Shown here in pieces: positions 52,588 through 61,099 of a stretch of DNA of 64,000 nucleotides; the first letter of the stretch is position 1, and the number at the start of each line of letters is the position of its first letter. Source of the stretch: Rhodopseudomonas sp. P2A-2r (GTDB taxonomy: Bacteria > Pseudomonadota > Alphaproteobacteria > Rhizobiales > Xanthobacteraceae); the NCBI RefSeq assembly GCF_026015985.1, contig NZ_CP110389.1, positions 2,698,001 to 2,762,000 on the forward strand, written 5' to 3'. The position numbers and the translations under genes were made by a program. The notes under the pieces are model-generated. The model was given only the letters and a program-made list of their open reading frames with translations. It had not been told where the DNA came from and ran no database searches.

Positions 52588-53289
52588 CTAAACCATCTCC
52601 CCGCGCGCATTCGCCGCGGCGCCGCGGATGCCGTCGATGTTCGCCTTGTAGCTCGCCACCGTGCCGCCCTTGAACACCGCGGAGCCGGCGACGAACGCAT
52701 TGGCGCCGGCGGCGGCCAGTTGGCCGGACACCGCGGCGGAGACGCCGCCGTCGACCTCGATGTCGATCGGGCGGCCCGCGGTCATGGCGCGCAGATCGCT
52801 GATCTTGCCGAGCGCGGACGTAATAAAGGCCTGGCCGCCGAAGCCGGGGTTGACCGACATCACCAGGATCAGGTCGACCATGTCGATGACGTATTCGATG
52901 GCCGAGAGCGGCGTGCCGGGGTTGAGCGAGACGCCGGCCTTCTTGCCGAGCGCGCGGATCGCCTGCAGCGAACGGTGCAGATGCGGGCCGGCCTCGGCAT
53001 GCACGGTGATGTGGTCGCAGCCGGCCTTGGCGAAGGCTTCGAGGTAGGGATCGCAGGGCGCGATCATCAGATGCGCGTCGAAGATCTTCTTGGTGTGCGG
53101 GCGCATCGCCTTGATGACATCGGGCCCGTAGGAAATGTTCGGCACGAAATGGCCGTCCATGACGTCGAGATGCAGCCAGTCGGCGCCGGCTTCGTCCACC
53201 GCGCGGACTTCCTCGCCGAGCCTGGAGAAATCGGCAGCCAGGATCGACGGTGCGATGACCAGCGGGCGGGGCGCGAAGGACTGTGACAT
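52588..53289 (-). CDS. rpe: ribulose-phosphate 3-epimerase
   Basis: It interconverts ribulose 5-phosphate and xylulose 5-phosphate in the pentose-phosphate and Calvin pathways. The protein has 233 residues and a TIM barrel. [47 protein letters not shown] covers the metal ligands, with [13 protein letters not shown] and IEVDGGVS the phosphate site (abridged: [23 protein letters not shown]). ATG 53289 has AGGAA 6 bases upstream; ATG 53295 is too close to that site. Confidence 0.96.
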   Translation of the reverse strand: MSQSFAPRPLVIAPSILAADFSRLGEEVRAVDEAGADWLHLDVMDGHFVPNISYGPDVIKAMRPHTKKIFDAHLMIAPCDPYLEAFAKAGCDHITVHAEAGPHLHRSLQAIRALGKKAGVSLNPGTPLSAIEYVIDMVDLILVMSVNPGFGGQAFITSALGKISDLRAMTAGRPIDIEVDGGVSAAVSGQLAAAGANAFVAGSAVFKGGTVASYKANIDGIRGAAANARGEMV

Positions 53290-53539
53290 CGGCATTTCCT
53301 GATGGTTGGAGAGGGCTTCCGGGTACCATGCAGCCGGCCGAGCGGCAATGCGGGCCAGCGCAGCGTCCGGCCGTTTGCGGCGCGGCAGTTTCTGCCGCAA
53401 CGGCACGATTTGCCGGGAGCGCCATCGTCGCTGCTCCCTGAAGGTCATTGTTATCACGAGGTTTTTTCGATGGCACGGCGCTTGCTGACCATTGGCTCAG
53501 GGAATTCACGCCGCGTGCGGCTTGAGCAGGAGTCTCAAT

Positions 53540-54328
53540 ATGCTGGCAGCTCTTACGGCCGCGACGACGGCACTCGACGCCCTGCAGGCGCTGACCTCGA
53601 AGAAGGGCTCGACGTCATCGGCGACCGCCAAGACCGGCGTCACGCAGAACGCTGCCTCGATCTTCGATGCCGACAGCAAGGCCTCCGGCGACACCACCGC
53701 CGCCAAGCCGGTGATCCACAGCTCCGCAAGCACCGGCACGCTGTCGACGAGCACCATGAGCGCGCTGCTCGCGGCACAGGGCCAGGCAACGACCGCGTCG
53801 ACCGGCTCGGCCGATAGTACTTCGGTGGCGTCAGCCAGTTCCACGGCGACCAAGAGCCGTTCGGCGGCGCTGAAGGATCTGTTCGCACAGCTCGACAGCG
53901 ATGGCGACGGCAAGGTCAGCAAGGCCGAATTCGAGGACAAGCTCGGCGCCGGCGGCACCAACACCGCCAATGCCGACAAGGTGTTCGCCAAGCTCGACAA
54001 GAACGGCGACGGCTCGGTGAGCCTCGACGAAATGTCCTCCGCCCTGAAGGGCCATGGCGGCGGGCACCATCACACTGCGAAGAGCGGCGGCTCCAGCAAC
54101 GGTTCGGATGCGACGGGGGCCACCAGCACCACCACGCTGAATGCCGACAGCACCACCACCACGTCGACCACCTATGCCGACGGCTCCAAGGTGTCGATGA
54201 CCTCGGCGCCGACCAACGCCGCATCGTCCAGCGCCACCAAGTCGTATAATTTCATCGAGCAGATGATCCAGAAGCAGGCCCAGGCAATCTCGAATTCAGG
54301 CGCGTCGTCGGTGTCGGTCAGCGCCTGA
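53540..54328 (+). CDS. EF-hand protein with Ser/Thr/Ala-rich flanks
   Basis: A 262-residue protein. Two canonical EF-hand loops, DSDGDGKVSKAEF and DKNGDGSVSLDEM (about 116-165), form one calcium-binding pair. The flanks are low-complexity Ser/Thr/Ala, with a His cluster (GGGHHHTAK) after the second loop. No signal peptide is clear. ATG 53540 follows CAGGAGT. Similar calmodulin-like proteins of unknown role occur in rhizobia. Its 3' end overlaps the convergent KTSC gene by 33 bases. Confidence 0.8.
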   Translation: MLAALTAATTALDALQALTSKKGSTSSATAKTGVTQNAASIFDADSKASGDTTAAKPVIHSSASTGTLSTSTMSALLAAQGQATTASTGSADSTSVASASSTATKSRSAALKDLFAQLDSDGDGKVSKAEFEDKLGAGGTNTANADKVFAKLDKNGDGSVSLDEMSSALKGHGGGHHHTAKSGGSSNGSDATGATSTTTLNADSTTTTSTTYADGSKVSMTSAPTNAASSSATKSYNFIEQMIQKQAQAISNSGASSVSVSA

Positions 54329-54529
54329 TCCCGGCGTCACCTCGCGATACGCATAGCGGTCGCGGACCTCGCGATTGAAGAACGCGCCGCGTGACGGCGC
54401 ATGACTGAACGCCGTGAACAGCTCCGGCCCGACATCCTCATAGCGATAGCGCCGGCCGCTGGTGAAGATTGCCAGCAGTTCGCGGCTGGCCGCGTCATAG
54501 GCGAGATGGCTGATCGCTGTGGATGGCAT
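54296..54529 (-). CDS. KTSC-domain protein
   Basis: A 77-residue protein. STAISHLAYDAASRELLAIFTSGRRYRYEDVGPELFTAFSHAPSRGAFFNREVRDRYAYREV is a full KTSC domain (abridged: YRYEDVGPELF, SRGAFFNREVRDRY). The domain is found alone or fused to lysyl-tRNA synthetase; its role is undetermined. ATG 54529 starts the domain. The last residues (GSGADRHRRRA) lie in the overlap with the EF-hand gene and may be non-conserved tail. Confidence 0.8.
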   Translation of the reverse strand: MPSTAISHLAYDAASRELLAIFTSGRRYRYEDVGPELFTAFSHAPSRGAFFNREVRDRYAYREVTPGSGADRHRRRA

Positions 54530-54583
54530 GGCGTCAGCGGCTCCTCGATCATGCAACGCCGGCGGCCGGCTTTTGTTGCCCGG

Positions 54584-55576
54584 TCAGAAACGGTCCTTCC
54601 ACGCCGGCAGCGCGTCCGGGAACGGCAGCGCTTTCGCCGCGAAAACGCCGCGCGCGATCGCCCGCGCCATCGCGTTGCCGGCCAGCATGCCCAGTTCCGT
54701 CAGCCCGACCAGCGGATCGACCGGCTTTTCGCAGGTCGCGGCGGCGAACACGATGTCGCCATCGAGCGGTGCGTGCACCGGATAGATGGCGCGGGCAAAG
54801 CCGGTCTGCGCCATCATGGCCAGACGTTTGGCCTGCGACTTGGTCAGGATGGCGTCGGTGACCACGACGGCCAGCGTGGTATTCTCCACTGCGGTCGCTG
54901 CAGGGCCGCCCTTGATGCGCATCGCATGCATGGACGGCGTGAAGGCCTCCGGCCAGCCGCGGCTGCCGAACTCGCCGTCGACCTCGAACGGCGCCGCCCA
55001 GAACCACGGCCCGTCGCCGACGGTGACGCTGCCGACGGCATTGACCACGGCGAGTGCCGCGACCTTGACGCCGTCCGGCGTGATCGCCGAGGCCGAGCCG
55101 ACGCCGCCCTTGAAATTCGCCGTGGTGGCGCCGAGCCCGGCGCCGACGCTGCCCAGCGCGAAGCTGGTGCTGGCGGCGGCGGCGGCGACATAGCCGAGCT
55201 CGCGATAGGGGGCGTAGCGGCCCCAGTTCTTGTCGCCGCCGTTGAGCAGGTCGAAGCAGATCGCGCCGGGCACGATGGGAATAACGGCGTCGCGTATCCT
55301 GAAACCGCGGCCGTGCTCGGCGAGCCAGGCCTGGACGCCGCCGCCGGCCTCCAGCCCGAAGGCGGAGCCGCCGGCCAGCGCGATGGCGTCGATCCGCTCC
55401 ACGGTGTTGACGGGATCGAGCAGGGCGCTTTCGCGGGTGCCCGGGCCGCCGCCGCGGATGTCCATCGCTGCCACCGCCGGGGTATCGAACAGGATCGCGG
55501 TGACCCCGGAGGCGACGGTGGCGTCGTCGGCGTGGCCGACGCGGACGCCGGCGATATCGGTGAGGAGATTCTTCAT
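54584..55576 (-). CDS. P1 family (DmpA/BapA-like) peptidase
   Basis: A 330-residue Ntn-hydrolase-type aminopeptidase of MEROPS family S58/P1. NLLTDIAGVRVGHADD opens the family; DIRGGGPGTRESALLDP, ALAGGSAFGLEAGGGVQAWL and GLGATTANFKGGVGSAS surround the self-cleavage region. Members release N-terminal D- or beta-amino acids from peptides. ATG 55576 fits. A long palindrome follows its 5' side. Confidence 0.88.
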   Translation of the reverse strand: MKNLLTDIAGVRVGHADDATVASGVTAILFDTPAVAAMDIRGGGPGTRESALLDPVNTVERIDAIALAGGSAFGLEAGGGVQAWLAEHGRGFRIRDAVIPIVPGAICFDLLNGGDKNWGRYAPYRELGYVAAAAASTSFALGSVGAGLGATTANFKGGVGSASAITPDGVKVAALAVVNAVGSVTVGDGPWFWAAPFEVDGEFGSRGWPEAFTPSMHAMRIKGGPAATAVENTTLAVVVTDAILTKSQAKRLAMMAQTGFARAIYPVHAPLDGDIVFAAATCEKPVDPLVGLTELGMLAGNAMARAIARGVFAAKALPFPDALPAWKDRF

Positions 55577-55582
55577 GGGACG

Positions 55583-55782
55583 CTCTTTCTTCCCCTCTCC
55601 CCAGCGCAGCGAAGCTGCGCGCCGCGGGAGAGGGTGCCTTCGCGAAGCGAAGGCGGGAGAGGGCATCTTCGACACGGTTGTTGTTTGTGCAACCCCTCTC
55701 CCGTCTCGAACCCGCTTCGCGCGTTCGATCCACCCTCTCCCGCGGCGCGAAGCTTCGCTTCGCTGGGGGAGAGGGAAAGAGG
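55583..55782. repeat. 200-bp palindromic element, family C (copy 3)
   Basis: CTCTTTCTTCCCCTCTCCCC near the left end pairs imperfectly with GGGGGAGAGGGAAAGAG at the right. Repeated inner motifs (AGCGAAGC, CGCGGGAGAGGGTG, CACCCTCTCCCGCG) are nested. It separates the P1 peptidase and ccdA start regions (divergent), so both promoters must be close to or inside it. Confidence 0.8.
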
Positions 55783-55861
55783 ACCGATCACGCCCGATCA
55801 CATCCGCAGGAGGCCCGCCACGGGCCTTGCATCGGGGCACGCGGGCGGTGCATCTAGCCGC

Positions 55862-56596
55862 ATGATTCACGATGTCACCATTCCGGCGGCGCTGCTCGCC
55901 GGCCTCGTCAGCTTCCTGTCGCCCTGCGTGCTGCCGCTGGTGCCGCCCTATCTGATCTATCTGACCGGCGCCACCATCGAGCACGTCGCCGCCGACGAAC
56001 CCGACGCGACCTCGAAGCGGGCGGTGATGATCTCCGCGCTGATGTTCGTGCTGGGTTTTTCCACGGTCTTCGTGGCGCTCGGCGCCAGCGCCAGCCTGGT
56101 CGGCAGCGTGATCCGCGCATATTCCGCCGAACTGTCGATCGTCGCCGGCGTGGTCATCATCCTGATGGGCCTGCACTTTCTCGGCCTGACCCGGATCGGC
56201 CTGCTGATGCGCGAGGGCCGCCTGGCGATGGCCAAGCCCGTCGGCCTGTGGGGCGCCTATGCGATGGGGCTGGCCTTCGCCTTCGGTTGGACGCCGTGCA
56301 TCGGGCCGATCCTCGCGGCCATCCTGTCGGTGGCTGCGGCGGAGGCGACCGTGACCAAGGGCGCGGGCCTGCTGGCGGTGTATTCCGCCGGGCTCGGCAT
56401 TCCCTTCCTGCTGGCGGCGCTGATGGTCGAGCAGTTCTCCAGCCTGTTCGCGCGGATGAAGCGCCACCTCGCCACGGTCGAACGGGTCATGGGCGTGCTG
56501 ATGGTCATCACCGGCATCGGCTTCCTCACCGGCGCGGTGAGCAATGTCAGCATCTGGCTGCTGGAGACGTTTCCGGCGCTGCAGAATTTCGGGTGA
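55862..56596 (+). CDS. ccdA: cytochrome c biogenesis protein CcdA
   Basis: A 244-residue inner-membrane protein with six predicted helices. It moves reducing equivalents from cytosolic thioredoxin to the periplasm for cytochrome c maturation. The redox cysteines are Cys22 (LSPCVLPLVPPYL) and Cys146 (WTPCIGPIL). Length is typical of the compact CcdA rather than DsbD. ATG 55862 (MIHDVTIPAALLAG) is the family start. No other ccm genes are in the window. Confidence 0.93.
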   Translation: MIHDVTIPAALLAGLVSFLSPCVLPLVPPYLIYLTGATIEHVAADEPDATSKRAVMISALMFVLGFSTVFVALGASASLVGSVIRAYSAELSIVAGVVIILMGLHFLGLTRIGLLMREGRLAMAKPVGLWGAYAMGLAFAFGWTPCIGPILAAILSVAAAEATVTKGAGLLAVYSAGLGIPFLLAALMVEQFSSLFARMKRHLATVERVMGVLMVITGIGFLTGAVSNVSIWLLETFPALQNFG

Positions 56597-56604
56597 AGCT
56601 GATT

Positions 56605-56743
56605 GTTTCCCGCGCGCGGCGCGGCATTCTTATGCCGCTCCGCAGATGCGGGATCCCGATTGTTTAAAGAACCTGGGCCGGATCTGCGAAGCAACACTTC
56701 CGCGCGAAGCTTCGCTTCGCTAGGTTGCATCGCGTCCGGGGAA
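56605..56743. repeat. family A palindrome (decayed copy)
   Basis: Starts GTTTCCCGCG and ends CGTCCGGGGAAC. Inner parts (GATGCGGGATCC, CCGGATCTGCGAAGC, GCGAAGCTTCGC) match the other family A elements, with mismatches. It is located between the convergent ccdA and binding-protein genes. Confidence 0.6.
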
Positions 56744-56766
56744 CGAGATCTGCGAGACGACTCCGC

Positions 56767-57882
56767 TCACGTCCCCTTGGGATTGATCTCGGTGTAGTTG
56801 CCCTTGGCGTCCCACTTGTAGACGACATAGTCGATCGCCTTGATGTCGCCCTTGGCGTCGAAGGCCATCTTGCCGAGAACGGTGTCCCATTCGCCGGCCT
56901 TGATGACGTCCATCACCTTCTTCGGATCGGTCGAGCCGGCCTTGGCCGCGGCCTGCGACCACACCTGGAATGCCGCGTAGGTGTACAATGTGTAGCCTTC
57001 GGGATCGATGTTCTTGGCCTTGAACTTCTCGACGATGGCCTTGGCGGTCGGCTTGTAGCGCGGGTCCGGCCCGAAGGTGAACAGGGTGCCTTCGGCGGCG
57101 GGGCCGGTGATCGAGGCGAACTCCTTGTCGTTCATGGCGTCGCCGGCCATCAGGATGGTCTTCAGGCCCTGGTCGCGCATCTGGCGCAGGATCAGGCCGG
57201 CTTCCTGGTGATAGCCGCCGACATAGACCAGATCGATGTTGTCGCGCTTCAGCCGCGAGACGATAGAATTGAAGTCCTTGTCGCCCTTGTTGTAGCTCTC
57301 GAACATTTTTTCGGTGAAGCCGGCCTTGTTGAGCGCCTTCTTGGTCTCGTCGGCCAGTCCCTTGCCGTAGGTGGTCTTGTCGTTGAGGATTGCGACATTC
57401 TTGCCGGCAAAGTTCTTGGCGATGTAGTCCGCCGCGACCAGGCCCTGCTGGTCGTCGCGGCCGCAGACGCGCAGCACGTTCCACAGCTTGCGCTCGGTGA
57501 ACAGCGGATTGGTCGAAGCCGGGGTGATCTGCAGCACGTTGGCGTCGGCATAGGCTTCCGAGGCGGGGATCGACGACGACGAGCAGAAGTGCCCGGCCAC
57601 GAACGGCACCTTGGAGCTGCCGAGCTTCTCGGCAACCGAACGCGCCTGCTTGGGGTCGCAGGCATCGTCGGCGACCTCCAGTGCCAGCTTCTTGCCGAGC
57701 ACGCCGCCGGCGGCATTGAGATCGGTCACCGCCTGTTCGGCGCCGTTCTTCATCTGCCTGCCAAAGGCGGATTCGCCGCCGGTCATCGGACCGGCCACAG
57801 CCACGTTGATGTCCTGGGCGAAGGCCGCCGTCGATAGCAGCGTTGCTGCGAAGGCCAGGCCGATCAGTCGGAACGGTTTCAT
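56767..57882 (-). CDS. branched-chain amino acid ABC transporter binding protein (copy 2 of tandem)
   Basis: A 371-residue LivJ/LivK-like receptor. The signal peptide is about 1-22 (AAFA|QD). INVAVAGPMTGGESAFGRQMKNGAEQAVTDLNAAGG opens lobe 1; PFVAGHFCSSSSIPASEAYADANVLQITPASTNPLFTE is the ligand-binding stretch (abridged: CSSSSIPASEAYA). ATG 57882 follows GAGGATC. It is the last gene of the liv operon, 232 bases after its paralogue. Identity to the paralogue is highest in the centre, even at silent sites. Confidence 0.9.
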   Translation of the reverse strand: MKPFRLIGLAFAATLLSTAAFAQDINVAVAGPMTGGESAFGRQMKNGAEQAVTDLNAAGGVLGKKLALEVADDACDPKQARSVAEKLGSSKVPFVAGHFCSSSSIPASEAYADANVLQITPASTNPLFTERKLWNVLRVCGRDDQQGLVAADYIAKNFAGKNVAILNDKTTYGKGLADETKKALNKAGFTEKMFESYNKGDKDFNSIVSRLKRDNIDLVYVGGYHQEAGLILRQMRDQGLKTILMAGDAMNDKEFASITGPAAEGTLFTFGPDPRYKPTAKAIVEKFKAKNIDPEGYTLYTYAAFQVWSQAAAKAGSTDPKKVMDVIKAGEWDTVLGKMAFDAKGDIKAIDYVVYKWDAKGNYTEINPKGT

Positions 57883-58114
57883 GAAATGATCCTCGCAAAG
57901 GGTTTTCCCGCCGCGAGCCATCCAGCGGTCGGAAGCGAGGATCAGTCTCACCCTATTTCGATGTCAAGTCACCGGCAATTTACAGGCACGCGCGGCCCGC
58001 CGTAGTGTCTCGCTGCGGCAGGTCGTCGCAAGACTGTCGGGGGCGGGCCTCATTCGTGGCCGAAACAACCGGACACGCAGAACGTGCCGGTCGTTTCGCT
58101 GGCGGGAGCGGCCG

Positions 58115-59227
58115 TTACATCGGCTTCAGTTCGGCGTAGTCGCCCTTGGCATCCCATTTGTAGACGACGTAATCGAGCGCCTTGATATCGCCCTTGGCAT
58201 CGAAGGCCAGCTTGCCGAGGACGGTGTCCCACTCGCCGGCCTTGATGGCCTCGATCACCTTCTTCGGGTCGGTCGAATTGACCTTCTTCACCGCCTGCGA
58301 CCACACCTGGAACGCGGCGTAGGTGTACAGCGTGTAGCCTTCGGGATCGATGTTCTTGGCCTTGAAGCGGTCGACGATGGCCTTGGCGGTCGGCTTGTTG
58401 CGCGGGTCGGGGCCGAAGGTGAACAGGGTGCCTTCGGCAGCCGGGCCGGTGATCGAGGCGAATTCCTTGTCGTTGATGGCGTCGCCCGCCATCAGCACGG
58501 TCTTCAGTCCCTGGTCGCGCATCTGGCGCAGGATCAGGCCGGCTTCCTGATGATAGCCGCCGATATAGACCAGATCGATGTTGTCGCGCTTCAGCCGCGA
58601 GACGATGGAGTTGAAGTCCTTGTCGCCCTTGTTGTAGCTCTCGAACATCTTCTCGGTGAAGCCGACCTTGTTAAGCGCCTTCTTGGTCTCGTCGGCCAGT
58701 CCCTTGCCGTAGGTGGTCTTGTCGTTGAGGATGGCGACGTTCTTGCCCTTGTAATTCTTGGCGATGTACTCGGCGGCAACCAGACCCTGCTGGTCGTCGC
58801 GACCGCAGACGCGCAGCACGTTCCACAGCTTGCGCTCGGTGAACAACGGATTGGTCGAGCCCGGGGAGATCTGCAGCACGTTGCCGTCCGCATAGGCTTC
58901 CGACGCCGGGATCGACGACGACGAACAATAGTGACCGGCGACGAACGGGATCCCGGAGCTGGCGAACTTCTCGGCGATCGAACGGGCCTGCTTGGGATCG
59001 CAGGCATCGTCGCCGACTTCCAGCGCGAGCTTCTTGTTGAGCAGGCCACCGGCGGCATTGATGTCGGCAACCGCGAGTTCGGCACCATTCTTGAACTGGC
59101 GGCCGAAGGCGGCTTCGCCGCCGGTCATCGACGAGGCGACACCGACGCGAATGTCCTGCGCCAGCACGGCGGACGATAGCGCGACAGACGCGCCCAGCGT
59201 GAGGCCGATGAGTTTGATCAGTTTCAT
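58115..59227 (-). CDS. branched-chain amino acid ABC transporter binding protein (copy 1 of tandem)
   Basis: A 370-residue receptor, signal peptide about 1-23 (SAVLA|QD). The same landmarks as the next gene are present: MTGGEAAFGRQFKNGAELAV, CSSSSIPASEAYADGNVLQISPGSTNPLF, KLWNVLRVCGRDDQQG. Differences cluster in the first 150 residues, which line the ligand cleft, so the two receptors may differ in specificity while sharing LivHMGF. It lies 176 bases downstream of livF. Confidence 0.9.
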   Translation of the reverse strand: MKLIKLIGLTLGASVALSSAVLAQDIRVGVASSMTGGEAAFGRQFKNGAELAVADINAAGGLLNKKLALEVGDDACDPKQARSIAEKFASSGIPFVAGHYCSSSSIPASEAYADGNVLQISPGSTNPLFTERKLWNVLRVCGRDDQQGLVAAEYIAKNYKGKNVAILNDKTTYGKGLADETKKALNKVGFTEKMFESYNKGDKDFNSIVSRLKRDNIDLVYIGGYHQEAGLILRQMRDQGLKTVLMAGDAINDKEFASITGPAAEGTLFTFGPDPRNKPTAKAIVDRFKAKNIDPEGYTLYTYAAFQVWSQAVKKVNSTDPKKVIEAIKAGEWDTVLGKLAFDAKGDIKALDYVVYKWDAKGDYAELKPM

Positions 59228-59403
59228 ATGGAAGTCTCCAGGGCCGGCTTGAAGTTGTCGATGGTGAAGTAGGTATCTTTAAACCGTGGCGAATGTCAGA
59301 TAATTATCGTGAGGCATCGGCGAATTTCTCTTGGTTGAAGCGGTCGCGGTGTCTTGCTTCTGTCACGGACGTTGATGGCAGGAGGCATCCGGTTCGCCCT
59401 TGG

Positions 59404-60144
59404 TCACGCGTGCCTTCCACCTTCGAGATAGGCAGAGCGGATTTCCGGCGCCTTGAGCAGGTCCGCGCCAGTGCCGGTCAGCGTGATCAGCCCGTTGACC
59501 ATGACGTAGCCGCGATGGGCGAGGCGCAGCGCGTGATTGGCGTTCTGCTCGACGATCAGCACGGTGAGGCCGTCCTGCCGGTTGAGGACGCGGATGGCGT
59601 CGAAAATCTGTTTGGCGATCAATGGCGCGAGGCCCAGCGAGGGCTCGTCGAGCAGCAGCAGCCGCGGCCGGCTCATCAGCGCGCGGCCGATCGCCAGCAT
59701 CTGCTGCTCGCCACCGGACAGCGTGCCGCCGCGCTGGGTCATGCGCTCCTTCAGCCGCGGAAACAGCGCCAGTACCTTGTCGAGGCCGGCCGCGCGGTCC
59801 GCCGGGCTGGTGTCGGTGGCGTCGGCGCCCATCTGCAGGTTTTCCGCGACGCTCATGCGCGGAAAGATGCGGCGGCCTTCCGGCGACTGGGCGATGCGCA
59901 TGCGCGCGATCTCGTGGGTCGGCACGCCGGTGATGTCCGTGCCGTCGTAGACGATGGTCCCGGACCTGGCGCGCGGCCTGCCGAAGATCGTCATCATCAG
60001 CGTCGACTTGCCGGCGCCATTGGCGCCGATCAATGCCACGATTTCACCGCGGGCGATGGTGACGTCGACGCCGCGCAACGCTTCGATCTTGCCGTAGGAC
60101 GCGCGAAGATTCTGGATGGCGAGCATGGGGGTGGAAGAGTTCAT
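59404..60144 (-). CDS. livF: branched-chain amino acid ABC transporter ATP-binding protein LivF
   Basis: A 246-residue protein. Walker A is GANGAGKST, the signature TLSGGEQQMLAIGRALM, Walker B LLLLDEPSLGLAP. MLAIQNLRASYGKIEALRGVDVTIARGE is the LivF-type front. It pairs with LivG to power LivH-LivM. ATG 60144 is used; ATG 60126 (MLAIQN) is possible. A 100-bp palindrome separates it from livG. Confidence 0.95.
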   Translation of the reverse strand: MNSSTPMLAIQNLRASYGKIEALRGVDVTIARGEIVALIGANGAGKSTLMMTIFGRPRARSGTIVYDGTDITGVPTHEIARMRIAQSPEGRRIFPRMSVAENLQMGADATDTSPADRAAGLDKVLALFPRLKERMTQRGGTLSGGEQQMLAIGRALMSRPRLLLLDEPSLGLAPLIAKQIFDAIRVLNRQDGLTVLIVEQNANHALRLAHRGYVMVNGLITLTGTGADLLKAPEIRSAYLEGGRHA

Positions 60145-60153
60145 CGCATGACC

Positions 60154-60253
60154 TCTCCGCCGTCATGGCCGGCCTTGTGCCGGCTATCCACGCAACCATG
60201 TGCGCCGGCGCCTGCGGGCGTGGATGGCCGGGACAGGCCCGGCCATGACGGAG
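60154..60253. repeat. 100-bp palindrome (family F) between livG and livF
   Basis: CTCCGCCGTCATGGCCGG pairs with CCGGCCATGACGGAG. Inner GCCGGCTATCCACGC pairs with GCGTGGATGGCC. It has no T-tract. It is placed inside the liv operon, like the family A element inside cyn. Confidence 0.75.
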
Positions 60254-60268
60254 TGTGTGGCAATGACC

Positions 60269-61099
60269 TCACAGCCCCAACTCCGCTTCGATGGTTTCGA
60301 CTTCGTCTTCCTCGGCGCCGAGATAGGCCGCGATCACCTTGGGATTATCGCGGATCGACTGCGGGGTGCCGTCGGCGATCTTGACGCCGTAGTCCAGCAC
60401 AACGATGTGGTCGGAGATTTCCATCACCACGCTCATGTCGTGCTCGATCAGCAGGATCGAGGTGCCCCAGTCGTCGCGGATCTTCAGCAAGAGCTCGCTC
60501 AGGCTGGCGCTCTCGCGCTCGTTCAGGCCTGCGGCGGGCTCATCGAGGCAGAGCAGGGCCGGTTCAGTGCACATGGCACGCGCGATCTCGAGGCGGCGCT
60601 GGTCGCCATAGGGCAGTTCGCCGGCCGCATCGTCGGCGCGGCCGAGCAGGCCGATCCGGTCGAGCCAGTTGCGCGCCAGATCCATCGCGCGCTTCTCGGC
60701 GGCGCGATAGGATGGCACGCCGAACAGGCCCAGGAACGTATAGCCCGACGCCTTCATCAGCGCGTTGTGCTGCGCCACCATCAGGTTTTCCAGCGCCGTC
60801 ATGCCCGGAAACAGCCGGATGTTCTGGAATGTGCGCGCGACCTTTGCGACCTTGGAAATCCGGAAGTCGTTGAGGCGTTCGAGTCTGAATTCGGCGCCGT
60901 CGTGACTGAGCCGGATGCTGCCGCCGCTCGGCTTGTAGAAGCCGGTAATGCAATTGAACACCGTGGTCTTGCCGGCGCCGTTGGGGCCGATCAGGGCGGT
61001 GATCTTGCCGCGCTCGGCGGCGAACGACAGTTCGTTGACGGCGACGATGCCGCCGAAGCGCATCGACAGATTTTCCACGCTGAGGATCCGGTCGCTCAC
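60269..61099 (-). CDS. livG: branched-chain amino acid ABC transporter ATP-binding protein LivG
   Basis: A 276-residue protein. Walker A is GPNGAGKTT. The LivG-type insert is FRISKVAKVARTFQNIRLFPGMTALENLMVAQHN, the signature region ELPYGDQRRLEIARAM, Walker B LLCLDEPAAGLNE. The start is GTG 61099, overlapping the livM stop (GTGA), so the two are translationally coupled. Confidence 0.95.
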   Translation of the reverse strand: MSDRILSVENLSMRFGGIVAVNELSFAAERGKITALIGPNGAGKTTVFNCITGFYKPSGGSIRLSHDGAEFRLERLNDFRISKVAKVARTFQNIRLFPGMTALENLMVAQHNALMKASGYTFLGLFGVPSYRAAEKRAMDLARNWLDRIGLLGRADDAAGELPYGDQRRLEIARAMCTEPALLCLDEPAAGLNERESASLSELLLKIRDDWGTSILLIEHDMSVVMEISDHIVVLDYGVKIADGTPQSIRDNPKVIAAYLGAEEDEVETIEAELGL

